A stretch of 64,000 bases of DNA, taken from the NCBI GenBank assembly GCA_963693085.1, contig OY856413.1, forward strand, positions 749,796,056 to 749,860,055, given 5' to 3'. The DNA is from Alisma plantago-aquatica. Its lineage: Eukaryota > Streptophyta > Magnoliopsida > Alismatales > Alismataceae. This document shows, in pieces, positions 45,890 to 57,734 of this stretch. Every line of letters starts with the position of its first letter. Within the stretch, counting starts at the first letter, position 1. Both the position numbers and the translations under genes were made by a program. A model generated the notes under the pieces. The model was given only the letters and a program-made list of their open reading frames with translations. It had not been told where the DNA came from and searched no databases.

Positions 45890-46417
45890 GAGACAGGAGA
45901 TCCAAACGAGCAAGTCCAGCCACGAAGTTGCAGTTAATACCGGTGAGAAGGTCCTAAACTCAGGCATGGAGGAGAATCACAAAGCGGTCAGCCCTGATGT
46001 CGAAGAGGTTATACATATAATGGACAAGGATAATACGACGGCGAACACAACCAAGGAGACAATGCATATCACTGAAGTCACTGCGGGTTTGTAGCCAGAG
46101 GAGAACAACAATATGGATGGCTCCGAGGCAAACACAGTCAAGACAATCGAGCAAGAGGGGGGGACAGTTCGACCACTTTATCTAGAGCCATAGAGGAAGA
46201 ACATATAGCTGCCAACAACATCCTCATAATCCCGACACCTCTTCTGCCAGCAAGGAAGATATCGAGTAGAGGAACTAAAATGAAGAAGCAAAGGGTTTCC
46301 CCTCCTTACGAGCAGAGGAGGAAAAGCCGAAGGCTACTGGCCCAGGGCACCGAAGATGCTAATGGGGAAGCTAAAGATGGGAAAGTAACTGATAGTGGGG
46401 CTGCACCCAGTGAATAA
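45890..46417 (+). pseudogene. LINE-2 ORF1 C-terminal part
   Basis: A GC-richer, Glu/Lys-rich reading frame with in-frame stops (near 46,088 and 46,191) ends at a TAA about 20 bp before the ORF2 ATG. This is the usual place of an L1 ORF1 tail. No zinc knuckle is visible, and the N-terminal part is absent. Confidence 0.5.
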
Positions 46418-46435
46418 CATGTGTAATCTCTCCCC

Positions 46436-49285
46436 ATGACCATGATTAATCTACTGTGCTGGAATACAAGAGGTATCGATAGTGACGACAGACGTCGAGC
46501 GCTAAAGGAACTCATGAACATTCACAAACCAAGCCTGGTGGCGATTCTTGAACCGAGGATTAGTGCTGACAAGGCCAAACAGACCATAACCAAACTTGGA
46601 ACTCTGAAGCCTGCACTATAGAGATTTTTTGCTGCCACAGGCAGTTCATTACATGCAAAGTGAACAACACATATTTCATTACAGCCATCTATGCAAGCCC
46701 TCAAATCACCATGAGGAAGCTTCTGTGGAAACACATTGTCCAGATGGGCCAGCGATTCAAGGAGCCATGACTAGTCATAGGCAATTTCAACGCAACCTTG
46801 AGCCCAAACGAGCAGACTGGCAGTGAGTGCTTTAACAACAATGAAGCGACTACCTTTCAGAACACTCTAATGGAAGTTGACATGTCGGATCTTGGGTTCT
46901 CAGGCATGAAGTTCACTTACCGGCATGGAATTCTACAAAAAAGATTGGAAAGAGCCATGGGCAACACTGCGTTCAACTCTACCTTCCCGAGGACCATCAT
47001 CGAACACTTACCCAGGATGGGATCAGACCACAGTCCCCTTCTGGTCCGTGATTTGTCCAAAGTCCGGCGCCAGCACAGATTCATGACGAGGGCGGCATGG
47101 CAACATTTTTCTGGGTTCTCAGACTTGCTTATGAGACACTGGAACCAACAATTGAGCTTCAACTAAGCTCTTGTAGAGGCACTGGGGCCCATCACCTTAT
47201 GGGATAAGGAACGTTGCAAGGAAAAGAGGAGGAAGAAGGATTGCCTTATCGGAAACATCAATCGGCTCCAAACGGAGTTGGCAGATCAATATAACGCCAT
47301 GTCGATTGCATTATGCAGTGACATGCAATACGAGATGGACGCCATCCTAAAAGAGGAGGAAAAGGAACTCCAACATAGAGCTCACATTAACTAGATGGGG
47401 GAGGGCGATAACAACAACAAATTCTACCACAACTTTGTCAACCAGAGAAGAAGGAGAAACACAGTGACTGCCTTGAGGAACACAGCCAGTGAATGGGTCA
47501 GGGGTGAGTCCAAGTTAATGGACCTGGTCATACAATACTTCAAAGGAGTCCTTACGGCCCTTGTAATAGGGCCAACACTTAGATGTGTTGACATGTCGGG
47601 TGATTTCAGGTCGCTGACTGCCGTAGAGAAGAACAACTTGGGTATTTGTCCCACCCCAATCGAGATACATGACATTGTCAAATCTTTGGATCCGGTGAAG
47701 GCGGAAGGACCCGATGGTGCCTCAGCTCATTTTATTCAAAAGAACTGGGAAATAGTTGGACAAAGCTTCATTAAGACCGTCTAGGGAGCCATAAACAAAG
47801 GACATGTCCCTGAGGATCTTTGTGACTCCACGATTGTGCTGATACCCAAGGTCATGACCCCAGACAGATGTGAGAATTTGAGACCTATTTCTCTGAACAA
47901 TGTGGTCCTGAAGATTGCTTCCAAAATGGTAGTGGAACATCTCAAAATTCATATCCCCAATTGGGTGTCCCAGTCCCAGAGTAGCTTTGTACCAGACAGG
48001 CACATAACGGACAATATAGCTTTAGTATAGGAGCTTATACACTCGATGAAGAGGAAGAAGGGGGCTAAAACCATGGCCATTAAGGTGGACCTCACCAAGA
48101 CGTATGATTAAATGGCTTGGGAGTTCATCAAGGATACTGTCATTAAAACTGGGCTTCCACACAAAATCGTCAGATACATCATGGATTCCATCGCGAAGGG
48201 GTCTACCATAATATCTTGGAATGGAGGCATGTTTGATAGCTTCAAGGCCAGTAGGGGCCTCCGACAAGGGGACCCCCTATCCCCATATATGGTCATCCTT
48301 TGCCTCGAGAGGCTCAGTCAGCTGATTAACAAGAAAGTGGCGGAGGGTTCCTGGAGACCGGTGAGGTTTGGGGCAAGGGGACCTAGTGTCTCCTATGTTT
48401 GCTTTGCAGATGATTTGATTCTTTTTGCCCACGCCGAAATGTCACAGATGGAGATGATTCTGGATTGCTTCAGGCAGTTTGAGCGAGCGTGAGGCCAGTC
48501 CATTTCCATTCTGAAAACAAGAATCTTCTTCAGTAGGAGCGTGAAGTGAGAGATGAAGATCCAGATCAGCAATATGAGCGGGATTCTATACACTACTAAC
48601 CTGGGGAAGTACTTAGGTGTGCTGATAATTCACAAGAGAGTAGACAAGCACACATACAATGACATTTTGGACAGGGTGAACAACAGGACCTCCGCCTGGG
48701 TAGCTAGGACTCTATCTCTGGCAGGGAGGGTGTGCCTTGCTAAATCTGTCCTTCAAGCTATACCCACATATGTTATGCAGACTACGGCCATTCCTCTGCA
48801 ACTGTGTGATAGAGTCGACATAGTAATCAAGAGGTTTATCTTGGGCGGTAACCACAAATCCCATCCCCTTTCCCTAGTAGCCCAGGATACATTGACAAGA
48901 AGTAAGAAGGATGACAGATTGGGTCTAAAGTGTATGCGCGATTAGAACTTGGCACTAGTGTACAAACACCTGTGGGAAATCTATACTAGTTGAAACTCCC
49001 TCTGGAACCAATACATGCGCGAGAAGATGAGGAGTGGGAGTAGCCGCACAGTGTGCAGCTCGAGGTTCGATAAGGCAGTGCTCGGCGGCGATGAGTTCAT
49101 AAACAAGAATTCATTCTATATCCCGATGAATGGAGACATGATCAATGCTTGGTCTAATAGGTGGTTGAGGGAGGGACCTACACTCAAAGAGGTCGTGCAT
49201 CATCCCATCCCTGAGGATCTGGATGATATGAAAGTAGTGAGTATACTCTGGTACCCAAGAGATCAAACATTTGACCTTATGGCTT
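46436..49285 (+). pseudogene. LINE-2 ORF2: endonuclease and reverse transcriptase
   Basis: ORF2 starts MTMINLLCWNTRGI, the L1 endonuclease Asn motif. LEPRIS (the catalytic Glu, near 46,550) follows, then SDHSPLLV (the Asp-His pair, near 47,025). RT blocks follow in order: DPVKAEGPDGASAHFIQKNW (near 47,690), VLIPKVMTPDRCENLRPISL (near 47,835), SQSSFVPDRHITDNIALV (near 47,975), SRGLRQGDPLSPY (near 48,250) and the intact catalytic box CFADDLILF (near 48,400). The thumb-side LAGRVCLAKSVLQAIPTY block is near 48,720. Stops or frame changes occur near 46,620, 47,394, 47,784, 48,030 and 48,490. It is clearly related to LINE-1 but retains the endonuclease. The 3' quarter, including RNase H and poly(A), is replaced by unrelated sequence near 49,265-49,290. 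Confidence 0.88.
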
Positions 49286-49638
49286 ATACTGATGTCGAAT
49301 ACACTAGTTACTGCCTTGATTGTAACTAGTGGTGGTTGTTTCTTACTTGGAAATTTGCTCGTATCTTGGTTTAGTAAGAAAAAAAATACCATTGCAATAT
49401 ATACCACCAAAGCATAATATATGGAAACTGGCTCATGCATATGAATGTAACAAGTCTTAAATGACTATGGATTTTCATTATCTTTTAGTTCAATTTCTAT
49501 GGGATAACACAAGTGCAACCAATTTTGATCATAATCCCATTTTACGTAGTCATTCTAAAAACATTGAAGTTTGACATCATTTTCTTCATGATCATATTGC
49601 TAAAAATAACATATGTCTTCATCATGTTGATACTAAAA
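49270..49638 (+). pseudogene. Copia RNase H fragment fused to the LINE-2 end
   Basis: Starts with YTDVEY, the equivalent of the YSDADYAG motif. SGGCFLLGN and LVSWFSKKKNTIA follow, then TTKA.YMETGSC (AEYI motif, stop inside), then DNTSATN and HHFLHDHIAKNN. This is the C-terminal RNase H of a Ty1/copia Pol; the SGGCF phrase is most like Sireviruses (inference). It is not the E1/E2 family. Its first in-frame residues overlap the last codons of LINE-2. Confidence 0.75.
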
Positions 49639-49639
49639 A

Positions 49640-49663
49640 GTGTACATGAATTGGAGTCGTAAA
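49640..49663 (+). repeat. Terminal scrap of a chromovirus 5' LTR
   Basis: AAGTGTACATGAATTGGAGT and the bases after it match the last about 30 bp of the 3' LTR at 57,703-57,731 (AAGTGTATAAGAATTGGGGT and on). It sits right before the primer site. The rest of the 5' LTR is missing. Confidence 0.55.
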
Positions 49664-49666
49664 AGT

Positions 49667-49680
49667 TGGTATCAGATCCA
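49667..49680 (+). other. Primer binding site of the chromovirus
   Basis: TGGTATCAGATCCA, one base different from the Met-tRNA site. Confidence 0.8.
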
Positions 49681-50164
49681 AGTTCACACATCATGGTCAC
49701 ATGAACCTCATTCACCCTATTGTGAGTCTAGGGTAGTCCTTGAGTTAGGGATATGAAGGGTGGAGATGACTAGGATAGCATCTACCATGGGTCTGGCTAA
49801 AGACTTTGAGCCATTTAACTTGGCAATCACGAGGCTACCTATATGGCAGTATAAGTCTACCTGGACGATACCCTAAGTGTCCCCTACTTCTTGGGCATAC
49901 CTTAATTAAGGACCCTTCTCATATATAAATATTTCCTCTCAACCCCTCTATAGAAAAAATCTCCCCCCCATCTTTATTTTATAAATATTTTTCCATCTCA
50001 TCTCTATGATATAAGGTTAGGACAAGAGTCACCCTATATTAGGGTATCCTCCACAAATCATAACATTAATATAATTAATAACTAAAAAAGAAGAATAATG
50101 AAATAAAACATGAAAAAAAAGAATGATGAATATATATATCTAATATATTACACCTGATTTCAGG
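49681..50164 (+). other. Chromovirus leader
   Basis: Noncoding 480 bp between primer site and gag ATG, with a C-rich patch near 49,965. Confidence 0.6.
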
Positions 50165-51270
50165 ATGCCTCCGAAGACCCGTAACTCTAAGGCTTCTGAG
50201 GAATCATCCTCTAAGAAGACAAAAGAGCCTGAACCTCACGAAGAACCTGATTCTGAGAAAATGTCTAGGGATAGGTGGGAAGAACAAAAGAAAGTCCTCC
50301 TAGACAACCTGGAGGTCGTTGCCCTAAAAGGAACCCCTGAACCTAGCTCTTCTAAGAAGGCATAAGTAATTGTATTAGATTTCATCGAACTTAACCCTGA
50401 ATCCTTTTGGGGGGGGATTTAGCCTGAGGGGATGGATAAGGCTAAAGCCTGGACCCTATCCAGGAGAAACTCCTTCTGTACCCTAGAAGTACCCAATGAA
50501 AAGAAGGTCAAATTTGCCACCCATCTTCTTAAGGGAGGGGCAAAAATCTGGTGGGAAAACTATGGTGGGAATAGTGGAGAAGAAGTGGACATCATGGGAT
50601 CAGAATCTTTCAAAACCCTCTTCACTAACTGATTTATGTGTATAGATGAGAGGGAGAGGAAGGAGAGGATGTATATTGAGCTTAAGCAGGGCAGTCTCTT
50701 GGCACCGGGAAGTTTAGACATCTGGAGAGTTATGCACATATTAAGACTAAAGATCACCTCGTAGAGCACTATGTTGACTATCTAACTACTCGCCTAAAAA
50801 CCCTAGTCATTGCCTCCTGTCCTATGAGCATAGATGAAGCCCTAGACATGGCCCTAAAGAAGGAAAGGGAACATGGTTTGTAGAAGCCTTCCAACATGGG
50901 ATACCTAGGGTTAACCACCATAAAGGAGGATAAGTCTAGGAAGTTCCACCCTAGCCATAACAACAACAGAACGGGAAAAGGAGGAGGTTCAGGTCAAGGA
51001 GGATGGAAAAACCACCAGAGCTAGTAGGAGAAAACTCATCCCAAGTGCAAGACTTTTCGGCATTTCCATGGTGGGGCATGTCATTATCCCAAGCCGGTCT
51101 GCTATAACTACAAGAAGGAATGCCATTTCATCGGCAAGTTCCTGACTCCATCCATATTTGAAAATCCAACAGTAGGTGCTCCACCCCCTCAGGGACACCG
51201 CAACCCCAAAGTACTCGCAGTGACTATAGAGGAAGCCAAGGAAAGTCCCAACCAGCTTGTTGAAGGTAAC
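50165..51270 (+). pseudogene. gag: Chromovirus gag
   Basis: Starts MPPKTRNSKASEESSSKKTK, a basic and Ser-rich N-terminus. Stop codons follow near 50,363 and 50,420. The capsid-like stretch with KVKFATHLLKGGAKIWWE (50,498-50,551) is the usual retrotransposon Gag motif before W(W/F). Then come a change of frame, a Gly/Asn-rich linker and a damaged CCHC knuckle near 51,100 (CYNYKKECHF, with the second Cys changed to Tyr). Confidence 0.8.
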
Positions 51271-51344
51271 CTAAATATTTTTCATATATCTAATATCTTG
51301 TTTAAATGCCTTCAAATTATTCATAACATAATTATCCTGTGGAG

Positions 51345-51674
51345 ACATTGTATTCTTAAATGATCATCCTATTAAAGCTTAATTTATTCGATTCTGGATT
51401 GAGGAACACATTCATTTCTCAAAATATAGCATCTATGTTACACCTCCATGTAAAGGACTTGGGATATATTCTTGATGTGTCTACTCCTAGTGTAAAACTA
51501 CTTACTACACTACTGAAAACTGATGTCTTACCTCTAAAATTCAAGAATCATGATATGCCCTTTGAGTTCACCCTCTTAACTATGGAAAACTTTGATACTA
51601 TACTTGATATGGATTGTTTATACAAGTATCATGCTCAAATTGACTGTATAAACAAGTTGGTAGTTCTCTCTTAA
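51345..51674 (+). pseudogene. Chromovirus aspartic protease
   Basis: The active-site phrase LFDSGLRNTFIS (near 51,387) has the Asp-Ser-Gly form found in gypsy proteases. The later ILDMDCLYKYHAQIDC block corresponds to the conserved ILGMDWL segment. It is open for 104 codons from 51360, so this domain is among the best preserved, but it is not joined in frame to gag or RT. Confidence 0.8.
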
Positions 51675-51814
51675 CCTCATTCTTATCCTGTGGAGATCCC
51701 TTTGGGAAGTGAATTATGTAATTATGTCATAATTTCCTTTCTTAAAGATAAAAATCTCATTTCTAAAGGACATAAAATTTCCTCGCATTAGTCACGAAGA
51801 CCAGTCCTAGTAGT

Positions 51815-52600
51815 AGACCTATAGAAAGATTGGAGGTGGTACATGTCTTCCTTGACATATTTCTAGAGGAGCTTCCTGGGCTGCCTCCAGATAGAGACAT
51901 TGAGTTCTCCATAGATCTTCACCTTGGAACCACTATGATTTCTAGGGCACCATATAGGATGGCTCCTACTGAGCTTGTGGAGTTGAAGAAGCTTCTACAA
52001 AATCTTCTCGACAAAGGTTTTAGCAGTCCTAGTATTTCCCCTTGGGGTGCGCCTATTCTTTTTGTGAAAACGAAAGATGATTCTATGCACATGTGTATTG
52101 ATTATCACATGTTGAACCAAGCCACTATTAAAAATAAGTATCCCCTCCCTCCCATTTATGACCTCTTTGATCACTTTGTACTGCCAAAGTTTTCCCAAAA
52201 ATTGGTCTTTGTTCTAGATACATCAACTTAAAGTCAAAGATTCTGATATTTCTAAAACTTCTTTTTGAACTCATTATCTTTTTGAACTCGTTATGGGCAT
52301 TACAAATTTCTAGTGATTCCATTTAGGTTGACCAATGCACCTAAAGTATTCATGAATCTAATGAAAAAAGTTTTCCAACCTTATTTTGATGAGTTTGTGG
52401 TCATCTTCATTGATGATATCTTGATTTATTCTGACTCTCTAGAAAAACATCATGAGCACTTGAAGGCAGGCTTGGAAATCCTTCGAGATCAAAAGTTCTT
52501 TGGCAAGATCTCTAAATGTGAATTTTGGATCAATAAAGTCATGTTCATTTGACACATTATTTTTGGGGGTAACATATCTATTGATCCCACTAAAGTATAT
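51815..52600 (+). pseudogene. pol: Chromovirus reverse transcriptase
   Basis: Blocks in order: [20 protein letters not shown] (51,865-51,924), [49 protein letters not shown], a stop near 52,230, [15 protein letters not shown] (52,319), and [11 protein letters not shown] carrying the catalytic Asp pair (52,400). One frame break lies between 52,230 and 52,313. Typical of Ty3/gypsy RT. Confidence 0.87.
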
Positions 52601-53170
52601 GTTGTTTTTTATTGACAACCTCCTCAAAACCCTTTTAAAATCAGAAGCTTCTTGGGCCTAGTTGGGTATTATCATCACTTCATTCCTAACTTCTCCAAAG
52701 TTTCACTTCCTCTGACTAGGCTTACTCGAAAGGATGAGCATTTCATCTGGTCAGTTGCTTGTGAGTCTAGTTTCTACTAGTTAAAGCAGAAATTGACATC
52801 AGCCCATGTTCTAGCTCTACCTTATGGCAATGAAGGATTTGTGATCTTGGGTTAGGATGTGTCCTGCAACAGCACAGAAAGGTGGTGGCCTTTGCATCCA
52901 AACAACTAAAACCCAATGAACTTAACTATCCCACACACAATCTAGAATTAGCTACAATCATCCATGCCCTAAAAATATGGAGGCACTACATGTATGGAGC
53001 AACGTTTGATATCTTGACTGACCAAGAAAGCCTGAAGTACATCCTGACTTACAAAAACATGAACCTGCATCAACAATGATGGATAGAGTGTCTAAAGGAC
53101 TACGATTTCACTATTGACTACCATCCAGACAAAGCTAATTTAGTCACTAATACTCTTAGCAGAAAAAGGG
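52601..53170 (+). pseudogene. Chromovirus RNase H
   Basis: After the thumb traces (IRSFLGLVGYYHHFIPNFSK, near 52,640) come [21 protein letters not shown] and [18 protein letters not shown], with a stop near 53,080, then TNTLSRK. These correspond to the conserved gypsy RNase H blocks, including the TDHKSL-like site. The frame shifts near 52,850. Confidence 0.83.
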
Positions 53171-53229
53171 CAGTATGTGCATCTTTATCTGTTCCTGAGT
53201 GGAGGAATATGGAGGATCTAGTGGGCTAG

Positions 53230-54230
53230 AAGCCATAGTTTTTGTCTAATCATCACCATGTGAACAACATCTCTATTATGTTTGGTCTTCAGTATGAACT
53301 TCTTGAGGCATGGAAATCTAGTCCTAATATTGTAGAGCTCTCCTCTCTCATGTCAAAGCCTCAAACACATATAACTATTGGTCTTGATGGTGATCTTCGA
53401 TATAAGAACCATATGTGGGTTCCTGAGCAGTCAACTGGAAAGACAAAGATACTCAGTGAGGCACATGGGTCAAAGTACACAGTTCATCCTGGCACCACTA
53501 AGATGTGCAAAGACCTAGAACATCAGTTCTGGTGGAGTGGCATGAAGCATAATATTGTAGAGTTTGTGTCTAGATGTCTGACATGCCAGATAATCAAAGT
53601 AGAGCACCAGAGGCTAGGTGGTCTTCTAAAACCCTTAGAAATATCGAAATGGATATGGGAACACATCACCATGGATATCGTGGTGTGGCTATCCAGGACT
53701 AGAAAGGGATATGATGCAGCATGGGTGATGGTGGATCATCTTACAAACTCAACTCATTTTCTCCCTGTGAAGACTACTACAAATGTTTCTAAGATGGTCA
53801 TCCTCTATATATGGGAGATAGTACATCTGCATGGAGTCACACAATCCATTATCTCATATAGGGACCCAAAGTTCACCTCAAAACTATGGAAGCAGGTTCA
53901 AGGAGAACTGGGCACCAAGTTGAACTTCAGTACAACATATCATCCATAGACAGACATACAGTCAGGGCACATTGTGCAGAATCTGGAGAATCTTCTATGA
54001 GCTTGTGTTCTCGACTAGGAAGGCTCGTGGGAACACTACCTACCGCTAGCTAAGTTTGCATATAATAATAGCTATTAGGCAAGTATTGGGATGCCTCTCT
54101 ATGAAGCTCTCTATGGTCAACCCTGTAGGTCTCCACTACATTGGGATAGCGTTGGGAACATACTTTGATGAAATCTATAGAGATGCAGTTGTATACATAT
54201 AAAGTTGCTTTGATCAGATAAAGGATGAAA
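53230..54230 (+). pseudogene. Chromovirus integrase
   Basis: Open for 235 codons from 53242. The zinc-binding region is present (the HPGTTKM His and the CLTCQ Cys pair). The core has the first Asp in TMDIVVWLSRT and the RDPKFTSKLW block, with Tyr in place of the Asp of the usual ISDRD motif (ISYRD). A stop follows YHP at 53,948. The catalytic Glu of the SERV motif is changed (SGHIV), so the enzyme is inactive apart from its stops. Confidence 0.87.
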
Positions 54231-54715
54231 TGAGCACAAGATAGGAATAAATCATATGCAGATTCTCACTGATAGGAGTGTCAGTTCAAGGAGGGTGACC
54301 ATGTTTTTCTAAAGATCAAATCTATCCTAGCCTTGGCAAAGAACAAGGGAAAGATCAATCCTCACTATGTAGGACCCTTTGAGATCCTAAAAAGAGTTAG
54401 TGAATGTGCCTATCATCTTGCTTTGCCACCTTAGTATAGTGCCATGCATAAGATCTTTCATGTATCAAATCTTAAGCCTTATGTCAAAGACCCTAGTCAC
54501 GTTCTGAATCATGAGCCTTGAGAGCTGAAAGATGATTTATCTTATGTTGAGACCCCAATCAGAATTCTTGATTTCAAGAAAAAGGATCTTCATAGTAATT
54601 AGAGCATAGATATGGTGAAAGTTCTTTGGAGCCACCATGTCAGTCTGATGCCACCTGGGAGCTCAAGTCTGAGATTGAGCAAAAGTATCCACAACCTTTT
54701 CAAGCTGCTTGAATT
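54231..54715 (+). pseudogene. Chromovirus integrase C-terminus and chromodomain-like tail
   Basis: GDHVFLKI-like and GPFEILKRV blocks (near 54,300-54,400) are the GPY/F module. MHKIFHVSNLKPYV follows, then ETPIRILDFKKKDLHS and VKVLWSHH...ATWELKSE, with a frame change near 54,640. The last two phrases correspond to the chromodomain of chromoviruses, a targeting module that binds heterochromatin marks. Confidence 0.72.
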
Positions 54716-54730
54716 TTGAGGACAAATTCT

Positions 54731-54747
54731 TAAAAAGGAGGGGAAAA
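54731..54747 (+). other. Chromovirus polypurine tract
   Basis: The purine run AAAAAGGAGGGGAAAA lies directly before the TG of the LTR. Confidence 0.85.
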
Positions 54748-57731
54748 TGTGACAGAGTGAGTTTTTGATATATTTTTTACAAATTTTTATTCCCAATAAT
54801 ACCCTCAAATGTCACCCTCTTCCGTTATGATCTTTTGGATATACAAAATTGTAAAATAAAGCAAACCTTAAGTGAATATTTGGTGTATTAATGTACTTAG
54901 TTAATCATGATCAACCTTTGAAATTCAATCTTAAATTTATATCGTGGTTACATCATGACAACATGAGGCTACATTTAAAATTTCATTATAATTGAATAAA
55001 CCAATTAAGAGATATGAGCAATTGAAATGAATGTATATTATTTCATTTATTTAAGCCAATGCCCAAAGTCTATTGGTCTAATTGATCGTAGGTGACATTC
55101 ATGTGTCACGTGTGCCTAAGGCGCAGGTCACTTGACGCACGCTTTAATCCCAGTTGTCTGATATGTCTAATCTTGGATTGGGGGAGCATCCAATGGTAGG
55201 GACGTCATCCCTAATATCCTACAAGACTTAGCCCAGACCCCAAAAGACCGTCCAAACAATTGCGATCTCGCGTGGCTGACTCCAACATTATCCACACAAG
55301 ATAATTGGAGGATAACCTCCTCTCATCAAGCTAAGCTCAATGAGCCAAACTAGATTGCCCCTAGTCCTCAGATTTGGGAGAATGACCTCCCGACTTCCCT
55401 GGTATCTCACCTGATGGTGACGCCACTTTTAGGGCTTCCTCCTACACCCACTCTCATGCCTATTTAAGGGTCCCGTTAGCACCATCAAAGTCCCTTTAAC
55501 CCTCCTCGACCATCAATTTCCCCAAAGGATGCTCCTTTCACCTCGACCTAAACCACGTACACCTCACATGAATCTGAGCACCCCCTCACTCCTGGAGCCT
55601 CCACCTTCCAATCAACCGAGCTTTATGCTTTAGAGACCTTGGGGAGAAGAACCACATCACTAGTTGGAGCCACAGAGGAGCAGAAGCGTGGATCAACTAG
55701 CACCTATGATTAAGCTATAAAGGTTCATCGTCAGAGGAGCTAGGACATCCTCACACTCCATTAAGACTCATGAAACACTTTTGGACCTCACACGGAGCTC
55801 CTTCATCCCTCAATCCAACTAGAGGGGAGGTAATTCTCAAAATCCCATTTTTATTCTCTCCGCCTATTGTTGATCGAAACCTAAGCTATAGACCATCTCC
55901 GATGACCCTTTTGGGTTCCCTGTTATCAGTGTGACACCACAATTTCAACCAACTTATTAGCACACCTCAACAACTATCTAGATACCCTAGCCATAACCCT
56001 CACCTCTCATCTCCCTTGTAGTTGCCATGGAGCAAGAGAAGTAATAATCAAGTAGATGGATTACCCACCTTGCCCATACCCTATCACGACCATACATCTA
56101 ACGACCACATGCACTTTCACCATTGTGCCTCTCATCACTGACCTCTTGAGTCAAGCTATGGCTCATAGGTTAGTGGGAGGATCCAGGAAATCATATCCCT
56201 CACCTGATCTATGAGGCTAAGCTCGTGATTCCTTTTTTTATTTTCATTTTATTCTTCTAATAATTACTTGATTGGTTATTTTTGTAAAATCTATTATAAA
56301 TAGTTTCGGTATCCCAAAAATCCCCATAAAATACCCATGTTCTCATAAAAATGAGGAGAACCTATATAAATTATCACATGTACCTAAAACTAATCCTAGA
56401 ATCGATGTATCCATTTATAGCTTTAATTATTGTAATATTATTAGTTAACCTATAGAAAGTGAATATAAGAACAAGGTTCTATATTTATGAAAAACCCTGA
56501 GTCATCAATCTAGTCTTGTGTCCTTTGACTCAAAACCCTAGGTTGTTGATTAATGGTGGGCATATATTCCCTACCACCATATAAATGGTCTATTCTCTCT
56601 CTCTTTCAATAATGGTGATTTAGGAAAATTAACCATCCTAAATATTTGAATCACACTAATACCTAACCTGAGGATCCTCCCTATTGTACCCTGAGATAAA
56701 ACCCAAGAGACTAAATGAAAACCCTAGTAAGACCAAAATACTAATATGAGGTGTAGAAAACACATAATGACATTAGGTCTTTATTTCTCTTTCAGGGTGA
56801 TCTACCCTATTAATCTAGGCTTGTTGAAATTAAGATCTGAGATTCAAGGTATGTGGATATAGGTATAAGACTAGATTTTTCTTGATGATATAATAATGAG
56901 TGATTGCTTGAATGTATTTGAATATCTTGTTGGATGTATATCTATATATATTGGCATTTTTTCCTTGAACACTAAGAACACTAAGGAAAGAAAATGGAAT
57001 GTAGTAATTGATGGTTCATTAATCTCCCTATTAGAGAGGAAAAATATTAATGTTGACTAGCACCTTTGTAATGGTACAAGGTACGTGGGGAGATCCCTAA
57101 TGGTACAAGGTACACAAGGATATGGCCCAATAATATAAGTTTTGAATGTGCTAAGTCCACCATAGTGATACATGTACATTTAAATATGATTAATATATTG
57201 GGTTTACCTGATTTTCCATCTTAAGAATGTTTTCTTTTTTCTTCTTCTTTTTCAAGTATTTTAAATATGCCAATGTAGTACATTATTTTTCAACCATGTA
57301 CCAAAATTATGTTGATCATTTTTTCTCATATTTTCTTGGTTCAAGGGACAAGTTAAGCATTGCAAAGTACCTCAAGATGCTAAATTAAGTTATTGGAGGA
57401 TAGCTAGTTAGATGGTTGTTTCTTATCTTTATTTCAGTTAGATTGTTGTTCTTCTTCTATATGTTGTATAGGATACTCTATATCCTATGTACTTTTCATT
57501 CCATATAACTGGTTGTTCTTTTCCTGAATAATGTGTTTTATATTTTTACCTTATGAATGATGATTTGTGTGGCCATCCATGTGATATTGTCAACAACGAT
57601 CTGGATTCCATGTAACTTTAGATGACAATCACAATCCCTTACATTTTCCATCTTGACATCTTATAGATATGAGTGCACACATATCTAGGGAATTTCAAGT
57701 TGGAAAGTGTATAAGAATTGGGGTCATCACA
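54748..57731 (+). repeat. Chromovirus 3' LTR (about 2.98 kb)
   Basis: Begins TGTGACAGAG after the polypurine tract and ends GGGGTCATCACA. The end is set by similarity to the LTR scrap before the primer site (49,640-49,663) and by the Athila RT sequence that follows. A TATA-like GCCTATTTAAGGG lies near 55,458-55,470. No gene is seen inside. Confidence 0.7.
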
Positions 57732-57734
57732 AAC

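Larger units (their letters stand above)
49640..57731 (+). mobile_element. Ty3/gypsy chromovirus with only its 3' LTR complete
   Basis: Order: LTR scrap, primer site, gag, protease, RT, RNase H, integrase, chromodomain-like tail, polypurine tract, 3' LTR. Integrase lying after RT shows gypsy. The C-terminal tail resembles the chromodomain end of Tekay/Reina-like elements. All genes are broken. Its 3' LTR abuts Athila RT sequence, so it probably inserted into an Athila element. Confidence 0.85.
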
